DNA of 64,000 nucleotides from Bimastos eiseni. Its lineage: Eukaryota; Annelida; Clitellata; Crassiclitellata; Lumbricidae. Position numbers and translations under genes: made by a program. How positions within the stretch are numbered: position 1 is the stretch's first letter; the number at the start of each line of letters is the position of its first letter. Shown piece after piece: positions 32,641-45,200 of this stretch. Under the pieces are notes generated by a model. The model had not been told where the DNA came from and ran no database searches. It saw only the letters and a list, made by a program, of their open reading frames with translations. The stretch covers positions 40,431,219-40,495,218 of the forward strand of contig OY365809.1 in the NCBI GenBank assembly GCA_959347315.1, given 5' to 3'.

Positions 32641-35600
32641 TCATTTGGCGCGTATGTCGTGACCAAAGGGCTCCATGTCTTCCCGAAGCGACTGGTATTG
32701 TAGTTTGGTTTGCAGAAGTTCATCTGGAAAATAAATTACTTCTTGTAACTACAACAGATAATTATTCAACAAAGTTATTAATTATATAACTATCTTATTA
32801 ATTCATTCAGAGAACTTATATATTGCCTCTCCAAAAGATACTCCCAGTCAAATACCTGGGAGACAATAACAGTACTATTCAGGTATATATAGATGGTGCA
32901 TGCAGAATGTACAGACAAGACAATGCACAGATACAAAGAATGTCAGCTCCAAGATGAACCCAGTCCAACGACAGAGAAACACGGCACTACCTTGATGAGG
33001 TATGGATTTATATAACTCAACAGCATAGGGTCTTCTCAGTGTTCCATTTTCACACATTGCTCTGCTGCAGTATAGTGCCTTCTCTGTTGTGGGCCATATC
33101 ACTTGGAATGGGCTTCCTCTTGACCTTAGGCTTTTACCTACGAACGCCTCATTTTTTTTCTACTCTTCTCTTCTATCAGTCCCCTTTGGCTTTGTTTCGA
33201 CTGGGAGTGCCTCTGAGTAGATTTCTTGAAGAGGCAATATATCAAGTTTCATTGACTGATTGACAACACACATGATCAAGGTCAGCTATGGATGACAAAA
33301 TACATGATCAAGGTCAACTATTGATAACAAAACGCATGATCAGGCTCAGCTATGTATGACACAACACATGATCAAGGTGTGTATGAAAAAATACATGATC
33401 AAGGTCAGCAATGGATGAAAAAACACATGATCAAGTTCAGCTATGGATGACAAAACACATGATCAAGGTCAGCTATGGATGACAAAACACATGATCAAGT
33501 TCATCTATGGATGACAAAACACATGATCAAGGTCAGCAATGTATGACACAACACATGATCAAGGTGTGTATGAAAAAATACATAATCAAGGTCAGCAATG
33601 GATGACAAAACACATGATCAAGGTCAGCTATGGATGACAAAACACATGATCAAGGTCAGCTATGGATGAAAAAACACATGATCAAGTTCAGCTACGGATG
33701 ACAAAACACATGATCAAGGTCAGCAATGTATGACAAAACACATGATCAAGGTGTGTATGAAAAAATACATGATCAAGGTCAGCTATGGATGACAAAACAC
33801 ATGCTCAAGGTCAGCTATGTATGACACAACACATGACCAAGGTGTGTATGAAAAAATACATGATCAAGGTCAGCTATGGATGACAAAACACATGATCAAG
33901 GTCAGCTATGTATGACACAACACATGATCAAGGTCAACTATGGATGAAAAAACACATGATCAAGTTCAGCTATGGATGAAAAAACACATGATCAAGGTCA
34001 GCAATGTATGACACAACACATGATCAAGGTGTGTATGAAAAAATACATGATCAAGGTCAGCTATGGATGACAAAACACATGATCAAGGTCAGCTATGTAT
34101 GACACAACACATGATCAAGGTGTGTATGAAAAATACATGATCAAGGTCAGCTATGGATGACAAAAACACATGATCAAGGTCAGCAATGTATGACACAACA
34201 CATGATCAAGGTGTGTATGAAAAAATACATGATCAAGGTCAGCTATGGATGACAAAACACATGATCAAGGTCAGCTATGTATGACACAACACATGATCAA
34301 GGTGTGTATGAAAAAATAAATGATCAAGGTCAGCTATGGATGACAAAACACATGATCAAGGTCAGCAATGGATGACAAAACACTTGATCAAGGTCAGCTA
34401 TGGATGACAAAACACATGATCAAGTTCATCTATGGATGACAAAACACATGATCAAGGTCAGCAATGTATGACACAACACATGATCAAGGTGTGTATGAAA
34501 AAATACATAATCAAGGTCAGCAATGGATGACAAAACACATGATCAAGGTCAGCTATGGATGACAAAACACATGATCAAGGTCAGCTATGGATGACAAAAC
34601 ACATGATCAAGTTCGGCTATGGATGACAAAACACATGATCAAGGTCAGCAATGGATGACAAAACACATGATCAAGATCAGCTATTGATGACAAAACACAT
34701 GATCAAGATCAGCTATTGATGACAAAATACATGATCAAGGTCAACTATGGATAACAAAACGCATGATCAGGGTCAGCTATGTATGACACAACACATAATC
34801 AAGGTGTGTATGAAAAAATACATGAAAAAGGTCAGCTATTTATGAAAAACACATGATCAAGGTCAGCTTCAGATGACAAAACATGGCAGGTACCTCTAAG
34901 GTGATCCACATCTCGCTGAAGCTTTGCAATCAATCGGTCCGATTCGTTTGCACGACTTTCAGCCTAAAAAGTGTCAAGCAATGAAAATTGGCTATTCACA
35001 TGAAAATATGAAACTGTTTTTACACAGACAAACCAGCTGAAAACGGTCTCCATAACACAAATTATCCGAGAAACCTGCTAACAATTTTCAATGTTTTGAT
35101 TCAGAATACAATCGAAAGCCCTATTTATTTATGTATGTGTGTTATTTAAGTAAAACAGCAGTGGCATCAGAAAATCATAACAGATTGTTGCACAGCATAT
35201 TTCCTAGAACACAGTCCAATCATTTATACAATTCATTGCTTGATTATAAATTATACCACATCTAAAAATCAATATCAGCCAGAAGAACATAGCTATCGCA
35301 GATAGGGGGGTGTTCGGAGGCAAATGCCTCCAATTTCAGCTATGGGGAACATTTTTTTGCATCTTACGGGAGTACTCTTACCCTCCTGGCACTTAGAATC
35401 AGAAGTTTGCCTCCATCACTCAGAGGGGAGTGACGCCTCTGTCTGTCCAGAGACATAACTAGGCAGCTTGTAGAAAAGGCGGAAAACTTTTCCTAGTATT
35501 CTGTGGTGGCAGATGACTCAGATGAGTCAACTGATATACACGCTATGTTGGAAGAGACTTGGAGATTGAGTTGCCGTGTCTCCTTGGATATGTTGAAGTT

Positions 35601-38600
35601 GGTTAGCGTAACAACATACGGACAGAGAAAGTTATGACAGAAGAAAGTATTAGGATGGTGGCACTGCTGACGAAGTATCTGCGATGTGGAAATAGGCAAC
35701 TGGTGAAGTGCCACTATATATGTATCATAGGCCTACACCAGCAAAACTTGTGTGGCAAAGATCTGGGTTTCCAGGCTATCATGACTTTGGAGATCAAAAC
35801 TATCAATATCTTCAAGTCATGAAATGTCACCAGATTACCAATTTGAACATAGGCCTTTTGATCTCTAGTCATCTGATTCAATGCATGCTGCTTTCAAAGA
35901 CAAAACTTTGATTGATTTTTGAAAATCTTAACCAGAGACAATTCCGCATATAAAAGGACAATACTCTTCCACGTAAGCATGTTTGGAAGCACTCATCGTT
36001 GTGAGTAGACCTTTTCACAGATGAAGCAAAAGTAACACTCACAATCAACAAAAGTAACACTCACAATCAACTGACTGACGACCATCTTGATGAAGTCTTT
36101 CAACTACGAACATTGAACCCGACATTACAAAGCTCGTTGCAAAGTTTCAGCCACAACCATTACACTGACATGTGCACTGTAGGCCTATTCATTTTTCGTG
36201 GTAATATAGAAGTAGGCCTACTACGATTCCCCTTTTCTTAGTATAACGTTCTGTTTTATTTTACAAGTGCACGTCATAAATGACATTCATACATTTTGGC
36301 TAGAGTTAATCTTACATAAGATGAATCATGTTACGAGGCCTTTATTGGCCCCCGAGTGTTCAAGAAATTGATTAGTGGCTCTTGCTCGAAAAAGATTGTG
36401 CACCACTGGAGTAAAAACACCTTTCCTCGTACCACATTTAACAGGCGTTTGTGAGTGCTAACCAACATTACTATATCTATTGTTAGTAAATAGTCAAGCT
36501 CTATGAAGCAAATGCCCAAGTTCAGATTTATGGTAATTATTCTTCTTAAGAGAAAAAATGAACTCTTCCAGAAGTACTGTGAAGAGTTGCATGACAGCTA
36601 ACACAAAACCAGTTTGTAGGTAAGTATATTCTTTTATTTACCCAACTGCATAGCCGCACTTTGGCATACAATACATTTACCGATACAGCCTTCTAGTTAA
36701 AGAGGATATTCATTTTCATGCTAGTACTATCTTGAGGAGATTACCAATATATCTCGGCAGCTGTGGCATTGAGATACATTGGAGAGACTGATTCACTGCA
36801 GTCTCTTAGGGCATCACATGAAAACTGTTCTTTAGCGCCGGAGTTGGGCCTAGACCACCTCTGGGTAGGTGTCTTGGAGGGATGCAATACAAGTCCTCTG
36901 AATGAATGAATGAATGAATAAATGAATACAAGACTTGTAATGTAGCAGATGACTTACATTCTTCAGAGTGGCTCGTAGTTCGGTAATTGTCTTGTCATAC
37001 TTCTCTTCACGTTCGCTTGCCTACAAACAAGAAGGAACATGTTCATTTAATCACTATGTATAGAGTCCTCAGAGTCACATGTAAAGTAAGGTAATCTCTC
37101 ATTTCTCTATATGCATTTTTAATAAGTCCATCAGTCCATAGAGGCTTTAGGATCTTTCAGAACAGATCAAAAGCATCACTCTTTAATGGCAACGTGGCTA
37201 CACAACACATTGACAATTCACGTGAATACAAACCTGAAATTTCGAGGCAAAAGACAAATACATCAGCAGACTGTCATGATGTCATTACAGTGTTCTGTAG
37301 CTGAACAACTGAAGCATAGAAATGAAAGCGATGACGCTAAACAATAAGTAAAAGGAAAGCTAAAACACAAGGGTCATGCATGACGGCAGAGAACGCCCCA
37401 GACCACTTGCGGGAGTTTTGTTACTCCGCCTTGGCTGTAAAAAGAAGTCTTCAATCTGCTGTTAGGAGCGAACTTGTAGCTCTCTTTGTGTACTCTTTAA
37501 AGATGCAACACCGATCCTTTTCAGTGATTGGGTTGACCACATGGAACAACCAACATTAGGATACGAACGGACTTCAAGCAAAAGATTGCATGCAGCTCTT
37601 ACAAGCAGCTGAAAACTGTTTTTAATCGCCAAGGTTGGGCTGGAAGCACCTCTGAGTAGGCTATCTTGGAGGGGCACTACATAAATCCTTGAATGAATGA
37701 ATGAATGAATGAATGATTACAGTGGGAGTTAGCAACAGAACTGAGGATGTTTTGCTAAATTCATGACAAGCAGGTCAGTAAAATTAATACGTTGTGTGTC
37801 ACTAGTGTATCACTGTCACGTACCTTCTCCACCTTGACCTGCATGCCTTTGAGTTTATTGGTTAATGAGTGCATGTCCTCTTGCAGGTGTTTTGCTTTTC
37901 TAAATAAACAGAACATACCAAATGAAACACATAACTCAACACTAAATATTAAGTAAACCACCAGCGGCAAAAACATGACCTGCATGCACCTATGACAAAG
38001 TCCACTATCAATCATCCGTTCAAAATCTATACCTATTATTAAACAGAGCCTAATTCAAACTCCAAACCTATGATGACATACAGTCAAACATACCCCTAGC
38101 CAGCCCGTTCAATATCTATAACCATTATAATTGCTATTTGTATCATTGTATGTAAACAAAACTGCTATAAATGTGAATTTCGAATGCATTTGGACACCCT
38201 ACTATTAATTTCTTGCTTTGGACCTGCAGCCAACAAATTCATTACCAGCCAAAGCTGAAATATTTTATCTAACAAAAACCCTATCAACCAGTCGGAAATC
38301 CACGCAAACTAGCATCAGACAAACAAAAATTAATGAGACACTTGTCAGTGACTTACCTTAATTTATAAACAGGTTCCAACAAGTCTTGTATACCAAGAAA
38401 CTTTCAACCTGTGGCTTTCATTGTGTTGGTCCTGTGAGCTCATTACTGACATCATACTCATGAAAAAAGAGACTGACAATAATTGCCTTAGACAAAATAA
38501 AAATAAGTACGGATGACCAGACTATTACTACCAACTTACAGCTCAGCTGCTTCTGTCTTCGACTCAGCCTGCTCGAGGTCAGCCTCAGTCAAAAGCAACT

Positions 38601-41600
38601 TACGAGACACCTGAAACACAATAACACAGTCATGCAACTCACACAAACACAATTACACCAACTGTAACTCAATGGAAGCTTATAGAACATCTTTTCAATA
38701 ACGTGGACTGTTTTAATCTCACTTTAACAAAACATGATATGTTGCACTTACAGCACAGCATTAAATTTTTTTATTAAGACAATACATAAAAGATATTTTT
38801 ACAACAGTGCCGTGCAATATTCTTGTGCGAACTTCTAGGTCAACAGAACTATTTTCAGCTCACATATACTTTAAATTCTCATACATGGATATCTTAAATT
38901 TCGATATGGTTGCATTTAAACCCTTGCAATCTATGGAGATATTAATTGACATTTTCATTAAATTCAAATAAATGAGGGAAGTCGGATTTAATAGCTAGTA
39001 TTCTTATCAAACACAAAATTAAAATGCCAATAAAAATACACACAGGAAATAAAAATCTACATCAAACCAAAAGACAAATTGCAAAGGTAGGTGCCCTCAG
39101 TGCCTAGTAAATATAAAACCCCAGAATAACTCTGTAACTTCTATAGCACCACAGTCTAATACACAAGACATACACTGAAAGAGCACCATGAACAAGCTAT
39201 AGTGATGTCAATGCCAAAAAGTCATCAATTTACTCATTCAATAATTATTCAGGAAATTTACATATCCAGCATTATTTATAGGCAGTCAGTCAAAGCCTGG
39301 TTAAAGATAACAACTCAGAAGTGCTTGTACAAATGGTGCCCTGGTTTAAAACAACACGAGGAAGCAAAAGTTCACTGAGACAGAGAGTCAGATTATGGTG
39401 GAAAATCCATCTGGAAGAGGCTAGTCTCAAGTTGAGACCCATTTTGTCACAAGAAACTAGCTGAACAATGCAAACTGATATTGAAAGAGAACAAAGATTT
39501 TCTTATACAATGGAGTCTTAAGAGTGTATTACCTCCTCGTATTTCCTTTCGGACTCCATAGCGGCTTCTCCCGTTTCCCGAACCATCTGCTCAAGAACTG
39601 CCAAACGGTCCTCATCAATATTCCTCCTGTGCTCAAGAATTCGTCTCTGTCTAAATAGCAGAACAATTCACAATCTATTCCACTCACTGCAGTTTATATC
39701 TTCACAGAAAAATTTAAAATCTGTGTTAGATCAGTCAACAATTATAATTATTTATTTCTATTACTATAGTATACATAACATACAACAAATTTAATTTACA
39801 TATATATATTAAAAAGTATATAATAATAATCATAGAAGCACATAAAATCGATAATGACTTTTACATATATCGAGCAAGATCAACCAGTATCTGTGAAATG
39901 ACTCAGACTTAGTACAAAACTGAACCAATGATTCAACCTTCTATTCTATTTAGCATTCTATTCCGATCTTTCAAATTAGCCTTCACTTGTGAATATGAAT
40001 TCTTAGAGGGTCAAGTCAGTTTGTAAATCATACAGACAACAGCTGCCTGGAAAACAATACTGAAATAGAGGACAAGTAATAAACCAAACCAACTTTTCAC
40101 ATTCGTCAGCCACTTTGACCGTTTCTTCGTATTTTTCCAAAGTTGAATGATGTCGTTGGGCAAGTTGTTCGAATTCATCCTCCATCAGACTAATTTTACG
40201 ATTCAGATTAGTCACTTCAATGTCAGCCTAAACGTCAGACAAAACCCAGCCATCAAAACACAAGAATCTATGAACTATGTTGAGTCAAACATCGATCGCT
40301 GCTTAATGCATTACGATAATGGTGTCATACGCGCATATCTTACTTACTCTAGCACCTTTTAAGGTAGCCAGTATATTTTTTAGAAACCAATTGCTAATCA
40401 TACTGTAGTGTACAGGCATCTAACTTTAGATAGCACCTCACAAAAGACACTGCCTGAGCCAGTCATGGTGCTATAGAGGTCATAACTACAAACAATGCAC
40501 ATAGTGACATGACACAATCTGAGTAGTAACATCCCATCTCACAGACAAACACATATCAAAATCATATAACAGAATAGCTAGTAGACTGATGACAAAGTAC
40601 TTTCTTTTGCACCGTCACTAACAAATGCAGGTATACAGAAGTGCATCAAGAGATATGTATCTAAAGTTACCATTTTAGCACCTCAGTGCCACCAGCACAG
40701 CTTCAGCTAGACAGAAGACAATAATACTATAGACGGCAAAACTGTTCGTGACCACTCAAATCGAATAAACAGGACAACGCCAGTTTCCAACAAAGGACAT
40801 TTGAAGAATCTATGGCTGAATAGTGCAATAATAAAATATTAACTAAATATATCAAGATTGGTTGTTAATGAAAGATTCTATCCCATTAGAGTTGCTATTC
40901 TGTCTAATATCAGTGTTACATACCATCACATAAGAATAAATGAAGATGTTGTGAAATTGATTAAGACTCAGTCAAACCAAAAACACAACATCCCCTAATC
41001 AGATTGATCCGAACATGCAGAGGCTAAACTTGATCAACAAGAGTTCCTCGTATCATCCCTATTTTTGGCATCACAACGCTTGGTCCGTGAACAACGAGTG
41101 CTCATTGGCAGAGATTCTGGAGAAAAATAAGTGGAGATGCCTTGGTCACTGCCTTACATCAACACTAAAATACTGCACATACTCACACATTCCTTTTCAG
41201 CAATGTGTCTGCGAACTTTAATACTATTCCAAGCTTAGCCAAAGTTATGTTATCAGCTCACTTATACAGTAGTCAGAACTCAAACTTTGACTCAAACTTA
41301 CGCATAATATTTTGGGCGTGGCTTGTATGCGGACACAGATTACATATCATAATAAAAACGCAAGCAATTGTAATACAACATAACACGCACACAGTAAAAC
41401 CTATAATTTGTTATAATTATGCATCGTGAGGGTCGGTTCAGGTCAGGTTAAGCATCGTGAGAGTCGGTTAGGGTTAGTGTTAGGGTAGTTTTAGACATAT
41501 ACGAATATTCATTTTACTTAGTCCTTTTGTCAATCACGCGCCGGAAGTATTTCGTTCTCCCAATGGCAGCGAACCAACAGATCCAAAATATTATGCGTAA

Positions 41601-42202
41601 GTTTGAGTCCTGACTACTATAAGTAACCCACGTTATCTTTATAATGTTAAGACACATTGGTTGGATCCAACAGAAGGTCGTCTTTGCAGTGCCTTCAACA
41701 GTCCAAAAAATGCGCTATACAAATACTCATATATTACCCTATATGCATAATGCAAACTTAATTAAGCGCCTGTGTATAAGCTGGTACCCTAGCCTTCGTT
41801 TGAGGGCGTCCTATAAATGTCGAGTTTACGATTACGATTACTATGTTAAAGGTCTGAAATAACCAGTCATCGAAGTAATTTTGTTTCACACAGCAGAATA
41901 CAATACGTTAACTAGCGATATCGACTCACGCTGGTCTCGAAAGTAAATAATTTTATTTAATACGGTTTTTCATTTGCGGAATGGAATCCCAAGCGTAAGC
42001 CCCCGACAGAAGACTCGCCGACTAGGGCAGAGGTAGGGCAAAGGTCACAGCAACTTACCTCCGATCGTTTCGCCTTTTCCAGCTCCAATTCCTTCGTGTT
42101 CTGGTTGTAATTGTCCTTGTATTCCTCGAGCTCCTTCATGACCAACTGCATTCGGCCCTTGACCGAATTTACAGATACTCCTCCCTCTGAATTGCCGGCC
42201 AT
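32641..42202 (-). CDS. TPM: Short (non-muscle-type) tropomyosin, 8 exons
   Basis: Tropomyosin is a coiled-coil dimer that polymerises head-to-tail along actin filaments and controls access of myosin and other actin-binding proteins. Minus-strand exons are 42059-42202, 40094-40227, 39533-39650, 38540-38610, 37824-37899, 36958-37020, 34894-34963 and 32641-32723: 759 nt, 252 aa, all GT-AG, all phases consistent. The six internal exons are 134, 118, 71, 76, 63 and 70 bp, the sizes I recall for vertebrate tropomyosin exons 3-8. The start MAGNSEGG resembles the short-isoform N-terminus (human short forms are ~248 aa). Diagnostic stretches are TNLNRKISLMEDEFEQLA, VADECEK, ESERKYEEVSRKL, TEADLEQAE and the C-terminal DELLQTKLQYQSL. 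The heptads look continuous, without Pro breaks until EPFGHD near the end. The sequence is divergent for a tropomyosin, and no long-isoform first exons were found. The last intron holds LINE DNA and a minisatellite. Confidence 0.94.
33050..33255 (+). mobile_element. LINE 3' end (TGAA-tail family)
   Basis: The plus strand reads HITWNGLPLDLRLLPT (a LINE C-terminal block) and then GGGAGTGCCTCTGAGTAGAT followed by ttgaagaggcaatatatcaa and a short TTGACTGATTGAC tail. The CCTCTGAGTAG...TATA...TGA pattern is shared with the other tail fragments listed. It is antisense, in the last tropomyosin intron. Confidence 0.7.
33262..34886. repeat. About 32-bp minisatellite, about 50 units
   Basis: Tandem units contain ATGATCAAGGTCAGCTATGG followed by atgacaaaacac; a shorter unit type (about 27 bp, AAGGTGTGTATGAAAAAAT) is interspersed in a semi-regular order. 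The array fills most of the last tropomyosin intron. On the minus strand the intron begins GTACCTGCC at 34893 and repeat-like sequence starts within about 10 bp of it. There is no open frame. Confidence 0.96.
36830..36935 (+). mobile_element. LINE tail fragment with TGAA repeats
   Basis: TTTAGCGCCGGAGTTGGGCC, a CCACCTCTGGGTAGGTGTC-like block, and then GAATGAATGAATGAATA. It ends about 25 bp from the tropomyosin exon 6 donor (36957). A sister copy is at 37605-37725. Confidence 0.75.
37605..37725 (+). mobile_element. LINE tail fragment with TGAA repeats
   Basis: TTTAATCGCCAAGGTTGGGC, then CACCTCTGAGTAGGC, TTGGAGGGGCACTA and a run of TGAATGAATGAATGA. It parallels 36830-36935 and is about 100 bp from tropomyosin exon 5. 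It is 5'-truncated, with no coding part. Confidence 0.75.
41267..41619. mobile_element. Tc1/mariner-type MITE
   Basis: TA dinucleotides flank the element (41265-41266 and 41620-41621). The reverse complement of the right end is TAGTAGTCAGGACTCAAACT, then TACGCATAATATTTTGG. The left end is CAGTAGTCAGAACTCAAACT, then TACGCATAATATTTTGG after an extra 12-bp duplication (GACTCAAACTT). No transposase is encoded. The centre has short GGTTAGGGTTAG words. It lies in the first intron of tropomyosin. Confidence 0.82.
41750..41860 (+). mobile_element. LINE family A 3' fragment
   Basis: TTAAGCGCCTGTGTATAAGC, then TGGTACCCTAG, ending in TTTACGATTACGATTACTA. This matches the 3' ends of the LINEs at 24480-25440 and 27430-28450. 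No coding part is present. Confidence 0.75.
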
Positions 42203-42251
42203 TTTTACGAATATACTGACGAATTACAAGAACGGCGAATTCACTTTCAAA
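42203..42251. promoter_or_regulatory. 49-bp divergent spacer between two start codons
   Basis: The minus-strand tropomyosin ATG (42202-42200) and the plus-strand zinc-finger ATG (42252-42254) both sit in good contexts (AAAATGG in each case). Only 49 bp lie between them. If both are true starts without upstream non-coding exons, the promoters must overlap each other's transcribed region. I see no TATA box in the spacer. The pairing of starts is direct; promoter function is inferred. Confidence 0.6.
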
Positions 42252-45200
42252 ATGGCGTCTGCTTCGGATTACATATCTCGGTTTCACAGTAAGTGGCAGT
42301 CACTTAAAGTATCTGAAAAAAGTTCATCCACGGACCACGCCCAATGCTTAGGGTTTGCTGAAATCCATTAATTCAAGAAGTCAAGGAAGCTGTGAAATCC
42401 GTGATTTTCGGAATTTTATCCGTGAATGCCAGGATTTCCTCAATTCTTCATTGTCGTGATTTATTGGCAAATTTGTTTTCTTTGCATCATGTTTATCTCA
42501 GCATTATTAAATTCTACATTGAAATAAAATGTTAAATAATCACATTATATTCTCAAATTTAAGGGAGGCACCTCTAAAAGGAATATATTACAGTTAACTT
42601 GCTATGTTCGCTATATATGAAAATCAGTTGCATCTGGCATCTGACAGAGGCCGCTACAAGATAATAATTACGTCATTATGATACATAGATGAGAAGGTAT
42701 CGGTTAATTTAATATTTAAATCTCCACCGCCTCATCAAGGACCTGCAATAATGGAATGCCAACAATTCAACTGCACCAACGTCCTCTGCGCAAGTAATGT
42801 CTAGTTTAAAAGTCTAAACTGCTGGGTCAGTCTTCCTTGGAAAAATATGAGAGACAATTTTACAAAAATTATAAGAACTCGAAAACAGTAGATTAAAGAG
42901 ATGAAAAACTTTCAAAAGGGCAGCAACTGAAAATATGAAACGACAGAACTTAATGTCTGATAGACAATTGCTATTAGACCATACTCGTATCTATCCACAG
43001 TTCCAAATAAAACTAATAGTAGGCCTACTGCTCTTTCGCAAATCCCATCCCGATTCCATCTCTAAAAACCTTGTAAATTCCTCGCAAATTCCATTCCAAA
43101 CACCATCCACCTAAGTCGTCTGATTATCTGCATGCCTGATGCCCTGAGGAGCTTTTCATTGGCACTTTATCAAATGAAGCCTGCAAAAGCTAGGTTCAGT
43201 CGACCATTTCGGTGTGAACACTGTGAAGTCAGAACCCAAGATCCACTGATTACGGTTAAGATGCTTATGATGCCTGCTTCAAGGATCGGGCGAATCGTTA
43301 TAATCACGTAACCATGATTCTGAAAATACTTTTGCTGATTAACATTAAAAGTAATTTGACGAGACTACATGAAATTCCTTCCAAAGACAAGCTACAGTCG
43401 TTATAAATTATTCTTTATAAGCCCGTAAAAAGCAATCTCCACGAATATTTGTTGACGCATACATTATTTGTTACACCGGATGTTTGTACAAGTTGAATGC
43501 GCTTGCGTACGATAATTCTGTTTTTCGAGTAAAATTCTAAGTAATTAATTTATTATTTGTCGATATTTACTTAAATTGTTTTTGTATAGAGTGCATCATG
43601 TTTTTATCATACTGTTACACCTGCTAGATAGACGCAACAGCTTGTCGATTTTATACGCAACTATTTAATAACGATGGTATTTTGTGCAGTCTTAGTGTAA
43701 TACGTGTAAGCACTATTACTTATATAGAGCTTTTATATTCGTGGGAGTAACTTTTTCCTTAGTGTTTCTGTTGTTGTAATACTGACCTCGTGCTTTACCT
43801 TTACTGCTGCCATTTTGCTATACTTTTGTAACCGCGATTGTTGCTGCAGTTGCATTCTGTATCTTTGTCTCGTCTTTTAAGTAGTATCTAGGGGTGATGA
43901 TATTTATTTTCATTGCCTTGGTCAGTTGTACCATAAGTGCTCACAGGGCTTAGGATTAGTTTGCCACAATTGCTACAAGCCAATACTGTAATAGCCACTT
44001 TGATGACAATGATTAACTATGCTAGTAGTTTGAGGCATTACTTAGAGGGGTTTGGTTAGAGAGTTGAAGATTTAATACTTCCAGTGATTGTCAGGCTAAA
44101 TTTTTATGCTGTTAGTCATGGTGCTTTGTTGTCTTTACACTCTTTGCATCATTTTGGGTTCTATGTTTAATGATATTCTCACCAAATTGTGATAAACTAA
44201 TATCTTTCTGATGCATAAAATTGTCTATTGTTCAGTTGTGCATTTCTTAGGCCTCATCCTTTGTGAGTCTTCATTGGTTGATACTGTAAGCACCAGAATC
44301 TGATTATCATATAAAATTACGACTCAAGGTACAGAATTTATAACAATAATTCTTTATTACGTGAGCAGGTCAGTAAGCAATATGATATGTTATTTACAAT
44401 GATTTCAATGAAATGGTTTTTGGTTTCGACTACTTTTGGCCATTTTATCACACTCTGGCATTTTGTCGCGTTCATTCCTCAAATTATAATATCTGTCAGT
44501 TATCATTCTTTGCAGATGAACTTCTGGAACAAGATATATAAAGCCACTGTGTTACTCACTACCTGCTCACATATTGTTACTTACTTGAGTTATTGTTATG
44601 AATTCAGTACCTTGTAAACTAAACACTTAAATTAAAATAGAGCAGTGCATAAATTGACTGCGTACAGCCAGTGGGAAGATGAGTAGGCTAGGGAGAGAAC
44701 TGGCCACCCAACCTAATTTGCTAAGACTAACTAAATTATGTGACTAGCATTTCATAACCATAGCTGTCCCATGGCTAGCTTATGGGACTGTTCATCTTCT
44801 TGGCCACTAGGAGTCGCAAATGTCAAGACATGAGATAATGAGTGAGAAAAGAAACTGCTATCGGTGAGGAATGTTTCAAACGAGATGTTGTTTATGTCGA
44901 GACAGCAAGTGATGCCTTCTGTGTTTTAAATGCCTGCCGTTCTTTACCTGGCCAGGTCTTAGCATGAAACCAGAGCAGGAACGCGTGAGGCTTCTGCTCT
45001 CAGACACGATCACGCTCCTCTGCCGCAATGGCCTACACTTCTCAAAACACTTGCGGCTCGAGGGCGTGCTCGGTGTCACCATCGACGACACCGACGTCTT
45101 CATCGTCCACATCAACGAACTGCTATCGGAGCAGCTCGCCCCTCCTCCGCTGCGCGTTGGCCTTGAGGACCTTAACCCCTACCTGACGCCATCAGTCATC

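Noticed and set aside
36331..36420. Possible hAT right end (CAGTGGTGCACAATC, inverted)
   Set aside because: No matching left end or 8-bp duplication could be found nearby.
41420..41490. GGTTAGGGTTAG words suggesting interstitial telomere repeats
   Set aside because: Only a few imperfect units, inside a mariner-type MITE.
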